Assembly (NCBI RefSeq): GCF_021653975.1 | Contig: NZ_JAJKFK010000010.1 | Coordinates: 1 to 64,000 of the forward strand | Reading direction: 5' to 3' | Length of the DNA stretch: 64,000 bases | Source of the DNA: Amycolatopsis sp. GM8 | Lineage (GTDB): Bacteria; Actinomycetota; Actinomycetes; Mycobacteriales; Pseudonocardiaceae | Part shown: positions 50,739 to 59,186 of the stretch, piece after piece | How the letters are laid out: every line of letters starts with the position of its first letter | Numbering within the stretch: the stretch's first letter is position 1 | The notes under the pieces: generated by a model | The model's database searches: none | The model's input: only the letters and a program-made list of their open reading frames with translations | What the model was told of the DNA's origin: nothing | Program-made: the position numbers and the translations under genes

Positions 50739-51382
50739 CGGGAGTCGCCGAGGCCGCGCGCGTGCTCGCCGGGCTGGGACTGGTCACCGCGTTCGGCCAT
50801 GTCTCCGCCCGGCGGCACGACACGGTCCTGGTGACCCCGCCGGTGGATCTCGCGACCGTCGACGAGGCCGACCTGGTGACGGTGTCACTCGACGCGGCCG
50901 AGCTACCACCGGGCGCACCACCGGAAACGTGGCTGCATCTGGCGATCTACCGGCGCAGGCCGGATGTCGCCGCGATCGCCCGCGCACAACCGGAATCGCT
51001 GTTCACGGCCGCCGCCGTGACCGACGAGCTACGCCCGCTGCACGGGCAGGCGTGCTGGCTCGGTGCCCGCGTGCCGGTGCACCCGGTGCCGCGGCTGGTG
51101 CGCACGCCGGAGCTGGCGGCCGCGGTCCCGGTCGGTGACGGCGAAGCGATCCTGTTGCGGGGTAACGGAGGAGCGACCTTCGGTGCGACACCGGGGCTGG
51201 CCGTCGCGCGGATGTGGTTGCTGGACATGGCTTGTCGCGTGTGGACGGACGCGCACGCGAGCGGCAAACCCGAGCCGCTCGGCGACGAGGACGTCCGCGC
51301 CTGGCGCGCGGCGGAAGGACCGCTGCTGGAACGGTTGTGGCAGCACCTCAAACATCGTACGGGGAAAGGGGAAACAGCGTGA
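50735..51382 (+). CDS. Class II aldolase/adducin-like protein lacking zinc ligands
   Basis: A 215-residue protein of the class II aldolase/adducin fold: FGHVSAR at the phosphate/loop region, ETWLHLAIYRRRPDVAAI in place of the catalytic Glu region, and LLRGNGGATFG in the third motif. In metal-dependent members the middle motif contains HxH and the third contains HG; here these read ARAQPES and GNGG, so all three zinc histidines are missing. It may be a decarboxylase-like, binding or inactive member. It is coupled by 4-base overlaps on both sides. Confidence 0.78.
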   Translation: MTGVAEAARVLAGLGLVTAFGHVSARRHDTVLVTPPVDLATVDEADLVTVSLDAAELPPGAPPETWLHLAIYRRRPDVAAIARAQPESLFTAAAVTDELRPLHGQACWLGARVPVHPVPRLVRTPELAAAVPVGDGEAILLRGNGGATFGATPGLAVARMWLLDMACRVWTDAHASGKPEPLGDEDVRAWRAAEGPLLERLWQHLKHRTGKGETA

Positions 51383-52197
51383 CCAAGCCGGAGATCGGCC
51401 GGAGTGTCCAGGCGGGCGGCATCACCACGAACTACCTCGAGGCCGGTGACGGACCGGAAACGGTGGTGCTGATCCACGGTTCCGGTCCCGGTGTGACCGC
51501 GTACGCCAACTGGCGGCTGGTGCTGCCGGAGCTGGCGAAGCGGTTCCGGGTGCTCGCGCCGGACATGGCCGGCTTCGGCTACACCGACCGTCCCGAAGGG
51601 ATCGAGTACGGCCTGGAAACCTGGGTACGGCAGACGATCGGCTTCCTCGACGCGCTCGGCATCGAGAAGGCACACCTGGTGGGCAACAGCTTCGGCGGCG
51701 CGATCGCGTTGCGGCTCGCGGCCCGGCATCCGGAGCGGGTCGGGCGGCTGGTGCTGATGGGCAGCATGGGCGTGGACTTCCCGATCACCGAAGGCCTGGA
51801 ACGGGTGTGGGGTTACGAGCCGTCGTTCGAGAACATGCGCAAGGTGCTCGACGTGTTCGCGTACTCGCGCGAGATCGTCAACGACGAACTCGCCCAGGTG
51901 CGGTACGAAGGCAGTATCCAGCCCGGCTTCCAGGAAGCGTTTTCCGCGATGTTCCCGGCGCCGAGGCAGCGCTGGGTGGCGGCGATGACGACCCCGGAGG
52001 ATGAGCTGAAACGGTTGCCGCACCGGACACTCGTCGTGCACGGCCGCGAGGACCAGGTGATCCCGCTCGCCAATTCCTACCGGCTCGCGGAGCTGCTCGA
52101 CAACGCGGACCTGGCCGTGTTCTCCCACTGCGGGCACTGGTCGATGATCGAGCGGACCGCCGATTTCACCCGGCTCGTGCGAGACTTCCTGTCGTGA
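51379..52197 (+). CDS. Meta-cleavage product hydrolase (alpha/beta hydrolase)
   Basis: A 272-residue enzyme of the 2-hydroxymuconate-semialdehyde / BphD-DmpD type: IHGSGPGVTAYANWR with the oxyanion residues, nucleophile motif GNSFGG, acid in HGREDQVIP and His in CGHWSMIE. It cleaves the carbon-carbon bond of the ring-fission product to give 2-hydroxypenta-2,4-dienoate and an acid. The following hydratase gene encodes the matching next step. The GTG at 51379 overlaps the preceding stop. Confidence 0.9.
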   Translation: MTKPEIGRSVQAGGITTNYLEAGDGPETVVLIHGSGPGVTAYANWRLVLPELAKRFRVLAPDMAGFGYTDRPEGIEYGLETWVRQTIGFLDALGIEKAHLVGNSFGGAIALRLAARHPERVGRLVLMGSMGVDFPITEGLERVWGYEPSFENMRKVLDVFAYSREIVNDELAQVRYEGSIQPGFQEAFSAMFPAPRQRWVAAMTTPEDELKRLPHRTLVVHGREDQVIPLANSYRLAELLDNADLAVFSHCGHWSMIERTADFTRLVRDFLS

Positions 52198-52970
52198 CGG
52201 AGTGGACGCCCGAGCGGGTCGCGGACGAACTGCTGGCCCGCGAGCGTGACCGGCGGGACGGCGGGCGGCTCGTCGACGAATGGCCACAACTGGATCTCGC
52301 GACCGCGTATGCGGCGCAAGACGCGCTGGTACGCAAGAAGGTCGACGCGGGGGAGCGGGTCGTCGGGGTGAAGCTCGGGCTGACCTCGCGGGCGAAACAG
52401 GAACGGATGGGTATCCGGTCCCCGCTGACCGGGTGGCTCACCGATGGGATGGTGCTGGCAGCGGGTGAGCCCGTGCCGCCGCTGATCCATCCACGGGTCG
52501 AGCCGGAGATCGTGTTCGTGCTCGGGAAACCCTTGCGGGGCCCGGGAATCACGGCAGCGGTCGCACTCGGCGCCGTCGCCTCGGTGCACGCCGGGTTCGA
52601 GGTCATCGACAGCCGTTACACAGACTTCCGGTTCACCCTGCCCGACGTGGTCGCCGACAACGCCTCGGCCGCGCGGTTCGTCGTGGGCGCCACCGGTGTC
52701 CCGCCGTCGGCGCTCGACCTGCGGCTCGAGGCGTGCGTGCTGAGCGTGCGGGGCGAGCCGGTCGATTCGGCCACGGGTGCCGCGGTCCAGGGCCATCCGG
52801 CCGAAGCGCTGGCACTGGCGGCGAACGACCTCGGGCGGCGCGGTATCGGGCTGGAAGCGGGCTGGCTCGTGCTGACCGGCGGGCTCACCGACGCCATTCC
52901 GTTGCGGCAGAAGGAAATCGTGACCGCGGAGTTCAGTCACCTGGGCACCGTGCACATCGAGGGAGGATGA
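52194..52970 (+). CDS. 2-oxopent-4-enoate hydratase / 4-oxalocrotonate decarboxylase family
   Basis: A 258-residue FAH-like protein of the MhpD/DmpE/DmpH group: VGVKLGLTSRAKQERMGI near residue 55, HPRVEPEIVFVLGKPL with the metal-binding acidic residues, and SVHAGFEVIDSRYTDFRF. Hydratase and decarboxylase members look alike. The adjacent tautomerase gene favours the decarboxylase branch, and the upstream hydrolase gene favours the hydratase, so both remain possible. The GTG overlaps the hydrolase stop. Confidence 0.87.
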   Translation: MTEWTPERVADELLARERDRRDGGRLVDEWPQLDLATAYAAQDALVRKKVDAGERVVGVKLGLTSRAKQERMGIRSPLTGWLTDGMVLAAGEPVPPLIHPRVEPEIVFVLGKPLRGPGITAAVALGAVASVHAGFEVIDSRYTDFRFTLPDVVADNASAARFVVGATGVPPSALDLRLEACVLSVRGEPVDSATGAAVQGHPAEALALAANDLGRRGIGLEAGWLVLTGGLTDAIPLRQKEIVTAEFSHLGTVHIEGG

Positions 52971-52972
52971 CC

Positions 52973-53161
52973 GTGCCGATCGTGGAGATCAACCTGCTCG
53001 AAGGGCGCCCGCCGGAGCAGATCCGGGAGCTGATCCGCCGCGTGCACGAGGCGGTCGAAGGCGCGCTCGACGCCCCGGCCAGCTCGATCCGGATCCTGGT
53101 GCGGGAAATCCCGCCCGCCCACTGGGCGGCCGGTGGCGTGACGAAGGACGAGTCCGGCTGA
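52973..53161 (+). CDS. 4-oxalocrotonate tautomerase family protein
   Basis: A small tautomerase of 62 codons. The GTG at 52973 is chosen over the ATG at 52967 because it gives Met-Pro, so removal of Met exposes the catalytic Pro1 (PIVEINLLEGR). GAGGGAGGA lies 6 bases upstream. Arg11 and Arg39, the substrate-binding arginines of the family, are conserved, and position 50 is Trp instead of Phe. It isomerises 2-hydroxymuconate or a related dienol. It is the last gene of the ring-cleavage operon. Confidence 0.85.
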   Translation: MPIVEINLLEGRPPEQIRELIRRVHEAVEGALDAPASSIRILVREIPPAHWAAGGVTKDESG

Positions 53162-53175
53162 CCCCGCGGGCCGAT

Positions 53176-54042
53176 TCAGCCGTTCGCCGGGATGAGGGTC
53201 GCTGTCCAGGCCTCGCGGGCGAAGGTGGGATCGCCCCAGCCGCTGGTGGGTGACTTGGCCGTCCAGGCGGCGTATTCGTACATCGAGGCGATCAACCCGT
53301 CGCGGGCTTCGAACGCGAACACGAAGTGGTTGGCCGCTTGTTCACCGTCGAGCGATCCCTCCACCCTCGCCTCGATCACCACCAGCGGACCGTTGGCCGC
53401 GACGCGTTTGCCTTCGAGGCGGACGCTGGACACCACTTCGCCGTGGTGGCTCGCGAAGATCGCGCGGGCAGTGTCCTTGCCGGTGAGCAGGCCTTCCGGC
53501 GGGTTCTGCTCGGTGGCGGGGACCGGGATCATGATCCGCACGTCGTCCGCCAGCAGCGCGACGAAGCCGTCCCAGTCGCCGGTGGCCGCGCCGCGCTGCA
53601 GCGCTCGGAACGCCGTGAGTGCGACGTCAACGGCGCCGGGGTCCGCCGAGCGGAGGTCGAGCGGGGCGGGGCCCGGTCCGAACGCCGGGGTGATGTCCAT
53701 GTGGACCCGGTAGTCGGTGATCCGGTCGCCGGCCAGCCAGATGACCGTGACGCACGGCAGCGCGAGCGCGGTCCCGTCCGGGGCTTCGGTTTCGATGGTG
53801 AACCGGCAGAACAGCTGATCACCGATCTCGGCGACCTGGTCGACGACATGGCGGGTCCACGGCAGCGCGCCGGCGGCACCGGCCGTGGCCGCCACGATGG
53901 CGTCCCGGCCGGTGAGCGTCTCGCCGTTGCCGAAGGTGTAGGTCGCGTCGCCGGCGAACCAGTCGCCGAACGACTCGGCGTCACCGGCGTCGACGGCGGC
54001 GCACATGGCGTGCACCATCTTCTCGCGGTCGACGGCGGTCAT
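53176..54042 (-). CDS. Tandem SnoaL/NTF2-like protein
   Basis: A 288-residue protein made of two NTF2-fold domains: residues 1 to about 135 (FGDWFAGDATYTFGNGETLT, then YRVHMDITPAF) and about 145 to 288 (DWDGFVALLADDVRIMIPVP, then FEARDGLIASMYEYAAW). Single-domain relatives are about 130 residues, so this is a duplication or fusion. The reaction is unknown. The ATG at 54042 overlaps the cupin stop by 4 bases; it is the last gene of the leftward monooxygenase-cupin operon. Confidence 0.77.
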   Translation of the reverse strand: MTAVDREKMVHAMCAAVDAGDAESFGDWFAGDATYTFGNGETLTGRDAIVAATAGAAGALPWTRHVVDQVAEIGDQLFCRFTIETEAPDGTALALPCVTVIWLAGDRITDYRVHMDITPAFGPGPAPLDLRSADPGAVDVALTAFRALQRGAATGDWDGFVALLADDVRIMIPVPATEQNPPEGLLTGKDTARAIFASHHGEVVSSVRLEGKRVAANGPLVVIEARVEGSLDGEQAANHFVFAFEARDGLIASMYEYAAWTAKSPTSGWGDPTFAREAWTATLIPANG

Positions 54043-54494
54043 GACTTCTTCTGCAAGGAGAGCCCGTGACGGGTCATCACCTGCGCCACGAGCGTCATGT
54101 CCCGCGGCCCGGGCGGCAGTTCGCTGAGTTCGCGGTAGTAGTTCTCCAGGCCGGGCGGTGAGACGACGGCGACGACCCGGGTTTCCTCGTCGAACGGGTT
54201 GTAGAACATGTGCGGCACGCCGCGCGGCATGAGCAGCGAGTCGCCTTGGCCGAGCACGTGTTCCTGGCCGTCGAGTTCGATGGTGACCTTGCCCTGGACG
54301 CAGATGAACAGTTCGTCCTCGCGGCTGTGGATGTGCGTCGGCGGTCCGCCGAGCTCCGGCGGCACGACGTACTCGAACAGCGAGTACGCCCCCTTGGTGT
54401 CGGCGCCGGTCAGCCGGGTGTAGATGCCCAGGCCGATCGCGCCGACGTTGGTGCCCTCGCCGGAGCGGACGACTCGGTGTTCGCGGGTGGTCAT
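54039..54494 (-). CDS. Cupin-domain protein
   Basis: A 151-residue single cupin. Motif 1 is THIHSREDELFICVQG and motif 2 is GDSLLMPRGVPHMFYN, with the expected metal-binding His and Glu residues. It resembles quercetin-dioxygenase-like cupins by layout, but the substrate is unknown. It starts 12 bases after the monooxygenase stop and overlaps the SnoaL-like gene. Confidence 0.8.
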   Translation of the reverse strand: MTTREHRVVRSGEGTNVGAIGLGIYTRLTGADTKGAYSLFEYVVPPELGGPPTHIHSREDELFICVQGKVTIELDGQEHVLGQGDSLLMPRGVPHMFYNPFDEETRVVAVVSPPGLENYYRELSELPPGPRDMTLVAQVMTRHGLSLQKKS

Positions 54495-54506
54495 GATGGT
54501 TCCTCC

Positions 54507-56036
54507 TCAGAGCGCGATACTGGTGGGCGCGGAGTCGAGTGGTGTCACCGCCGGCGGGCTGGGCCGCTCGGCGAGCCGGTCGAGCAGCGCGGGCGTGACC
54601 TTGCGGTACGCCGCGGGGGAGATCGGGCCGAGCCAGTGCGCGGCGCGGGTGCGGCGGCCGATCTGCAGGCCGAGATCGCCGAGCACCTCGTCCACGTTGT
54701 GCATCGAGAACGGGAGGATCTTGGTGCCGCGGCAGTGGTGGGTGTCGGTCGCCTCGTCCATGAACGCGAGCTGGCCGACGACGTCGGCGCGGCGGGTCTC
54801 CTCCTCGGGCAGGGTGAGCGCGCCGGCGAGGTCGGCCGCGATCCAGACCGCGGCCATCTCGGCGTTGAGCGGGCTGAAGAACGACGAGTTGTAGCCGTTG
54901 AAGTACAAGCCGGGGACGCCGAGCGGCTGGATCTGCCGGTACAGCATGAAGTTGCCGCGCTCGTCGAACAGTTGCCGCTGCACTCCTCCGTCCAGGAACG
55001 GCACGCCCTGGGTGAAACCGGTGGCGCAGACCACCAGGTCCGCGGGCAGCACCGTGCCGTCGGCGAGTTCGGCGCTGGGCCGGCCGCCGTCCGTGCCGAG
55101 CCGCGTGATCGTCGTGTCCCGGTGGACGTGGATCGAGCCGCCGGCCACGCCTTCGAAGAAGCCTTCGGTGGCCAGGCCGATCGCGCCCTTGACGATGTCC
55201 TCCATCCGGCCGCGCGGCAGCAGCCCGTGCCGGTTGAGTCCGAACTGCCGCACCGACACCGAACCGACGGAGTTCAGCATCGCGCGGCGCAGCCGGTTTC
55301 CGGGCCCGTGCAAGAACTTCTCGAAACCGCGCAGCCGCCGGTACCGGAACAACGCCTCGCCGAGGCGGGTCAGCATCAGCATCTTGAAGTTCAGCAGCCC
55401 GCCGATCTTGCGGGGCAGCTTCCACACCATCTGCCGGGCGATCACGTCGGTGCGGGCCGCGACTTCGCTGATCGCGACCGCCACATCGCACGCCGACTTG
55501 CCATAGCCGACAACGAGTACGTGCTTGTCCCGGGCGTCCTCGACGTCGTGGAACTCGCAGCCCGCCAGCAATCGCCCGCCCGCGGCCACGAACTCCTCGC
55601 GGCCGGCGAAGCCGGGGATCGACGGCTCGCAGAAGACCCCGTTGGCGACCACGACCCGGTCGTAGGTGGCGGTGCTCGCCTTGCCGTTGGCGCGGGAGGT
55701 CACCGCCCAGCCATCGCCGTCGCGGACGACGGACTCGACGGTCGTCTCCAACCGCAGGCATGCCGACAACCCGAACTCGGTGACGTAGGACTCCAGGTAT
55801 CGCTGCACCTGAGCGCCGGTCGGCCATTCGGGAAGGTCGCGCGGCATCGGGTGATCGGAGAACGAGTACTGCGTCTTGGGGCTCTGGGTGGTGAGGCCGG
55901 GATAGCGCCGGGTCCGGCTCCACACCCCGCCGACGTCCGGTGTCCGGTCGAACACTTCGACGTCATGACCGGCTTGGGTCAGCACCTTGGCCGTGGTGAG
56001 CCCGGCAACCCCGGCCCCGATGATCGCGACGCGCAT
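54507..56036 (-). CDS. FAD-dependent monooxygenase (FMO family)
   Basis: A 509-residue flavoprotein. It begins directly with the FAD motif IGAGVAGLTTAKVL, followed by GGVWSRTRRYPGLTTQSPK. The second nucleotide motif is VVGYGKSACDVAV, and ATGFTQG closes the fold. The FxGxxxHxxxW Baeyer-Villiger fingerprint is not seen, so N-, S- or C-hydroxylation is more likely than lactone formation. The ATG at 56036 is used. The gene is 82 bases from the IclR gene, co-directional, and probably first in its operon. Confidence 0.85.
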   Translation of the reverse strand: MRVAIIGAGVAGLTTAKVLTQAGHDVEVFDRTPDVGGVWSRTRRYPGLTTQSPKTQYSFSDHPMPRDLPEWPTGAQVQRYLESYVTEFGLSACLRLETTVESVVRDGDGWAVTSRANGKASTATYDRVVVANGVFCEPSIPGFAGREEFVAAGGRLLAGCEFHDVEDARDKHVLVVGYGKSACDVAVAISEVAARTDVIARQMVWKLPRKIGGLLNFKMLMLTRLGEALFRYRRLRGFEKFLHGPGNRLRRAMLNSVGSVSVRQFGLNRHGLLPRGRMEDIVKGAIGLATEGFFEGVAGGSIHVHRDTTITRLGTDGGRPSAELADGTVLPADLVVCATGFTQGVPFLDGGVQRQLFDERGNFMLYRQIQPLGVPGLYFNGYNSSFFSPLNAEMAAVWIAADLAGALTLPEEETRRADVVGQLAFMDEATDTHHCRGTKILPFSMHNVDEVLGDLGLQIGRRTRAAHWLGPISPAAYRKVTPALLDRLAERPSPPAVTPLDSAPTSIAL

Positions 56037-56118
56037 GGCTGCTCCTCGTGTCCGGCGCCGTTGCGGTAGGAACCACAGCGTGCGGCCGGGACGGCGGATC
56101 GCCAATCGATGGTCCCGC

Positions 56119-56916
56119 TCACTGGGACGGCGGGTCCGGGCGGGCCACCCATCGCCGGCTCGAGTAGGCGCGACTGGCGGCCGCGGCGGCCATCCGGACC
56201 GCGGGCCCGATCAGGTCGGGACGCACGGCGTGACTGGGGCCGGTGACCGACAGCGCCGCGACCACGGTGCCGGTCGCGTCGAAGATCGGGCCCGCGACGC
56301 AGCTCACGCCGACGTTGCCCTCCTCGCGGTCGTAGGCCCAGCCGCGATCCGGGATGGCGGCGAGTTCGCGCCGCAGCGCGGTCGGGCTGGTGATCGTGCG
56401 CGGGGTGCGCCGGTGCAGCCCGGCGGCGATCACGGACTCCAGCGAGTCCTCGCCGGACCAGGCCAGGATGGCCCGTCCGAGACCGGAGCAGTGCGCCGGG
56501 ATCGTGCCGCCCACCTGGGACAGCATCGGCATCGGCCGGTGCCCGGTGATCTTCTCCACGACCAGCACCTCGGTGCCCTCGAGCACCCCGAGCTGCACCG
56601 TGGTCTTGGCCGCCGCGTACAGGTCCTGCAGGAACGGCAGCACCGCCTCGCGAAGTTCGTGCCGGACCGGCACCAGGCCGGACAGCTCGAACAGCCGGTT
56701 GCCGATCCGGTACCGGTCGTGTGGCTTGTCCAGCCAGCCCAGTTCGATCATCCGCGCCGCCGTGCGGTGCACGGTCGAGCGCGGCAGCCCGGAGCGCCGG
56801 ACCAGTTCGGACAGCCCCAGCTCACGATGCGTGACGTCGAACGCGTCGAGCAGGGCGGCCGCGCGCGCCAGCGATCCGTCCGCTGCGGCGTGCAAGTCCC
56901 GGTGAGCGGGACTCAT
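56119..56916 (-). CDS. IclR-family transcriptional regulator
   Basis: A 265-residue IclR protein. The N-terminal helix-turn-helix is GLSELVRRSGLPRSTVHRTA (residues about 34-53) and the effector domain shows IPAHCSGLGRAILAW and DREEGNVGVSCVAGPIFD. IclR proteins commonly control aromatic catabolism by sensing an acid or catechol. It sits between the monooxygenase operon and the divergent SDR/MhpB-like operon, with only 41 bases to the SDR start. Confidence 0.9.
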   Translation of the reverse strand: MSPAHRDLHAAADGSLARAAALLDAFDVTHRELGLSELVRRSGLPRSTVHRTAARMIELGWLDKPHDRYRIGNRLFELSGLVPVRHELREAVLPFLQDLYAAAKTTVQLGVLEGTEVLVVEKITGHRPMPMLSQVGGTIPAHCSGLGRAILAWSGEDSLESVIAAGLHRRTPRTITSPTALRRELAAIPDRGWAYDREEGNVGVSCVAGPIFDATGTVVAALSVTGPSHAVRPDLIGPAVRMAAAAASRAYSSRRWVARPDPPSQ

Positions 56917-56957
56917 GCTTGGTCCGCTCCGCTCATGCGTCCACTGTAGAACCCACC

Positions 56958-57749
56958 ATGGATACCAGTCACCCCAACGCCCGCACCGCCCTCGTCGGCG
57001 GTGGCGCCGGCGGGATCGGCGCGGCCATCGCTGCGGCGCTGCTCGCCACCGGACACCGTGTCGTGCTCGCCGGGCGGACGCCGGCGACGCTGGCCGAAAC
57101 CGCCTCCGCCCTGAAAGGCTCCGCGAACCAGGTCGACCACATCGTGGCGGACCTGTCCGATCCGGCCGACGCGGCCGGGATCGTGGCGGAGGTCCGCGAG
57201 CGGCACGGTTCGGTCGACGTCGTCGTGGCCAATGCCGGCGGCCCCGCGCCGGGACGGGTACTCGACATCTCCGAAGAGCAGTGGCACCACGACCTCGACC
57301 TGCTGCTCCTCGGTCCGCTGGCCCTGATGCGCGCCGCGCTGCCGGGCATGGCGGAGCGTGGTTTCGGCCGCGTCGTGGTGGTCACCTCGACCGCCGTGCG
57401 GCAGCCCCAGCCCGGGCTGGCGGCCTCGACGGTGCTGCGGTCCGCGGTCACCGCGGCGGCCAAGCTCGCCGCGCTGGAACACGCCGGCCACGGCGTGACG
57501 GTCAACTGCGTCGCCCCCGGCGCGACCGACACCCCGCGACGCCGTGAGATCCTGCGCAGCCGCGCCGCCGCGGCCGGCACCGACCTCGCGGCCGCTGCCG
57601 CCGAGGACGCCGCGGCCATCCCGGCAGGCCGCCCCGCACAGCCGGACGAGGTGGCCGCCGCGGTCGCGTTCCTGGCCTCGCCGGAGGCGCGGTACGTCAA
57701 CGGCACCGTGCTCACCGTCGACGGCGGGCGTACGGAATCCCCCTGGTGA
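56958..57749 (+). CDS. SDR-family protein lacking the catalytic Tyr
   Basis: A 263-residue SDR fold. The cofactor motif is GGGAGGIGAAIAAAL, and NAGGPAPG is intact. At the expected YxxxK site the sequence reads STVLRSAVTAAAKL, so the Lys remains but no Tyr is at the usual position. This arrangement occurs in a divergent SDR group. It may still reduce or oxidise a substrate, or act as a non-catalytic protein. It heads the rightward IclR-linked operon. Confidence 0.82.
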   Translation: MDTSHPNARTALVGGGAGGIGAAIAAALLATGHRVVLAGRTPATLAETASALKGSANQVDHIVADLSDPADAAGIVAEVRERHGSVDVVVANAGGPAPGRVLDISEEQWHHDLDLLLLGPLALMRAALPGMAERGFGRVVVVTSTAVRQPQPGLAASTVLRSAVTAAAKLAALEHAGHGVTVNCVAPGATDTPRRREILRSRAAAAGTDLAAAAAEDAAAIPAGRPAQPDEVAAAVAFLASPEARYVNGTVLTVDGGRTESPW

Positions 57750-57762
57750 GAGGAAAACAGCG

Positions 57763-58293
57763 ATGGCGACCGCAGGACCCGAGTTCTCCATGACCGACTT
57801 CCTCGCCGGCCTCACCCACGTGGTGCGGCCCGGCGCCGGGCGCCCGCTGGTCGTGCACGACGAGGACCTGGAGACGATCCCGCCCGGCTCGGTGCCGAAC
57901 CCGACCACGCTGCGCGTCGCCGGCGCGCTGCCGACCGCGACGTTCGAGTTGTTCCGGCAGGTGATCCCGCCGGGCGCCGATTCGGACATGCAGCGGCACT
58001 ACCACGAGACCGTCCACTTTGTACTGACCGGCGATGGGCACAGCGAGATCCAGAGCGCCGAGGACCCGGACGGGCAGCCCGTCACGGTCACGTGGACCAC
58101 GGGTTCGTTCGTCTACACGCCACCGTGGGCCTGGCACCGCCACTTCAACGACTCGGCTGACCGGCCGGCCGAGTTCCTGACCATCGAGAACTCCCGGCTG
58201 CTCGCCCTGTTCGGACTGGCCCGCCGGGAGAGCGCCGGATTGGCCACCCTGGTCGAGGCCCGTGCCCGGTTCGACTGCGAGGAGGAACGATGA
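57763..58293 (+). CDS. Cupin-domain protein
   Basis: A 176-residue single cupin. Motif 1 is QRHYHETVHFVLTGDG and motif 2 is GSFVYTPPWAWHRHFN. It differs clearly from the cupins at 175 and 54039. The ATG at 57763 has GAGAGGAAA upstream. Its stop overlaps the hydrolase start by 4 bases. The function is unknown; it may handle a ring-cleavage intermediate. Confidence 0.8.
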   Translation: MATAGPEFSMTDFLAGLTHVVRPGAGRPLVVHDEDLETIPPGSVPNPTTLRVAGALPTATFELFRQVIPPGADSDMQRHYHETVHFVLTGDGHSEIQSAEDPDGQPVTVTWTTGSFVYTPPWAWHRHFNDSADRPAEFLTIENSRLLALFGLARRESAGLATLVEARARFDCEEER

Positions 58294-59186
58294 CCGACCT
58301 GCCGATCCCCGGGCACATCAGCATCTGGGGCGAACTCGCCGACCTCGACCACACCGTGCGGCACGTCGACGTCCCGCTGGCCGGGCGAACCGTGCGCACC
58401 AGGGTGCTGCAGGCCGGGGCCGGCCCGGAACTGGTGCTGCTGCACGGAACGGGCGGGCATCTCGAGGCCTACTCCCGCGACTTCGCCGGCCTGGCACGGG
58501 ACTTCCACGTCACCGCCTACGACATGGTCGGCCATGGCTGGTCGGATCTGCCGGACCTGCCGTACACCATCGACGTCCTGTCGGAGCATCTCGTCGCACT
58601 GCTGGAGGTGCTGGACATCGAGCGGGCGCACCTGTCCGGTGAGTCCCTCGGTGGCTGGGTGGTGGCCTGGACCGCCGCGCACCATCCCGGTCGCGTGGAC
58701 CGGCTGGTGCTCAACACGCCCGGCAACATCGCGAACAAACCGGGAGTCATGCATCGGATGCGCGAGAGCACGATGGCCGCCGTCCGCGACCCGAGCGATG
58801 CCACGGTCCGCCGTCGGGTGGAGTTCCTGTTCCACCACAAGGAGTTGGTCACCGACGAGCTGGTGAACCTGCGCCGGGCGGTCTACTCGCGTCCGGGCTT
58901 CGTGCAGGCGATCACCAACACACTGGTGTTGCAGGATCCCGAGATCCGCAAGGACTTCGCGTGGGATCCGTCGTGGGTTTCGAAGGTGGCGGCGCCGACG
59001 TTGCTGTTGTGGACCACGCACGATCCGACCGGCGGGCTCGACGAGGCCGAGCTGCTGCTGGAATGGCTCCCCGACGCGCGTCTGCACGTCATCGAGGACG
59101 CCGGGCACTGGCCGCAATGGGAACAGGTCGCCGAGTTCCTGGACGTGCACCGCGCCTGGCTGCTGTTCGGAAAGGTCCCGTCCTGA
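58290..59186 (+). CDS. Alpha/beta hydrolase, meta-cleavage hydrolase-like
   Basis: A 298-residue serine hydrolase of the C-C hydrolase type: VLLHGTGGHLEAYSRDFAGL, nucleophile motif GESLGGWV, acid in THDPTGGLD and His in DAGHWPQWE. Its position next to an MhpB-like dioxygenase gene suggests it cleaves that enzyme's ring-fission product (as MhpC does). The stop overlaps the dioxygenase start by 1 base. Confidence 0.86.
   Translation: MTDLPIPGHISIWGELADLDHTVRHVDVPLAGRTVRTRVLQAGAGPELVLLHGTGGHLEAYSRDFAGLARDFHVTAYDMVGHGWSDLPDLPYTIDVLSEHLVALLEVLDIERAHLSGESLGGWVVAWTAAHHPGRVDRLVLNTPGNIANKPGVMHRMRESTMAAVRDPSDATVRRRVEFLFHHKELVTDELVNLRRAVYSRPGFVQAITNTLVLQDPEIRKDFAWDPSWVSKVAAPTLLLWTTHDPTGGLDEAELLLEWLPDARLHVIEDAGHWPQWEQVAEFLDVHRAWLLFGKVPS

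Noticed and set aside
53176..55923. A 915-codon open frame on the minus strand running through three genes
   Set aside because: Only its last 288 codons look like protein (tandem SnoaL-like); the rest is a shadow of the cupin and monooxygenase genes.
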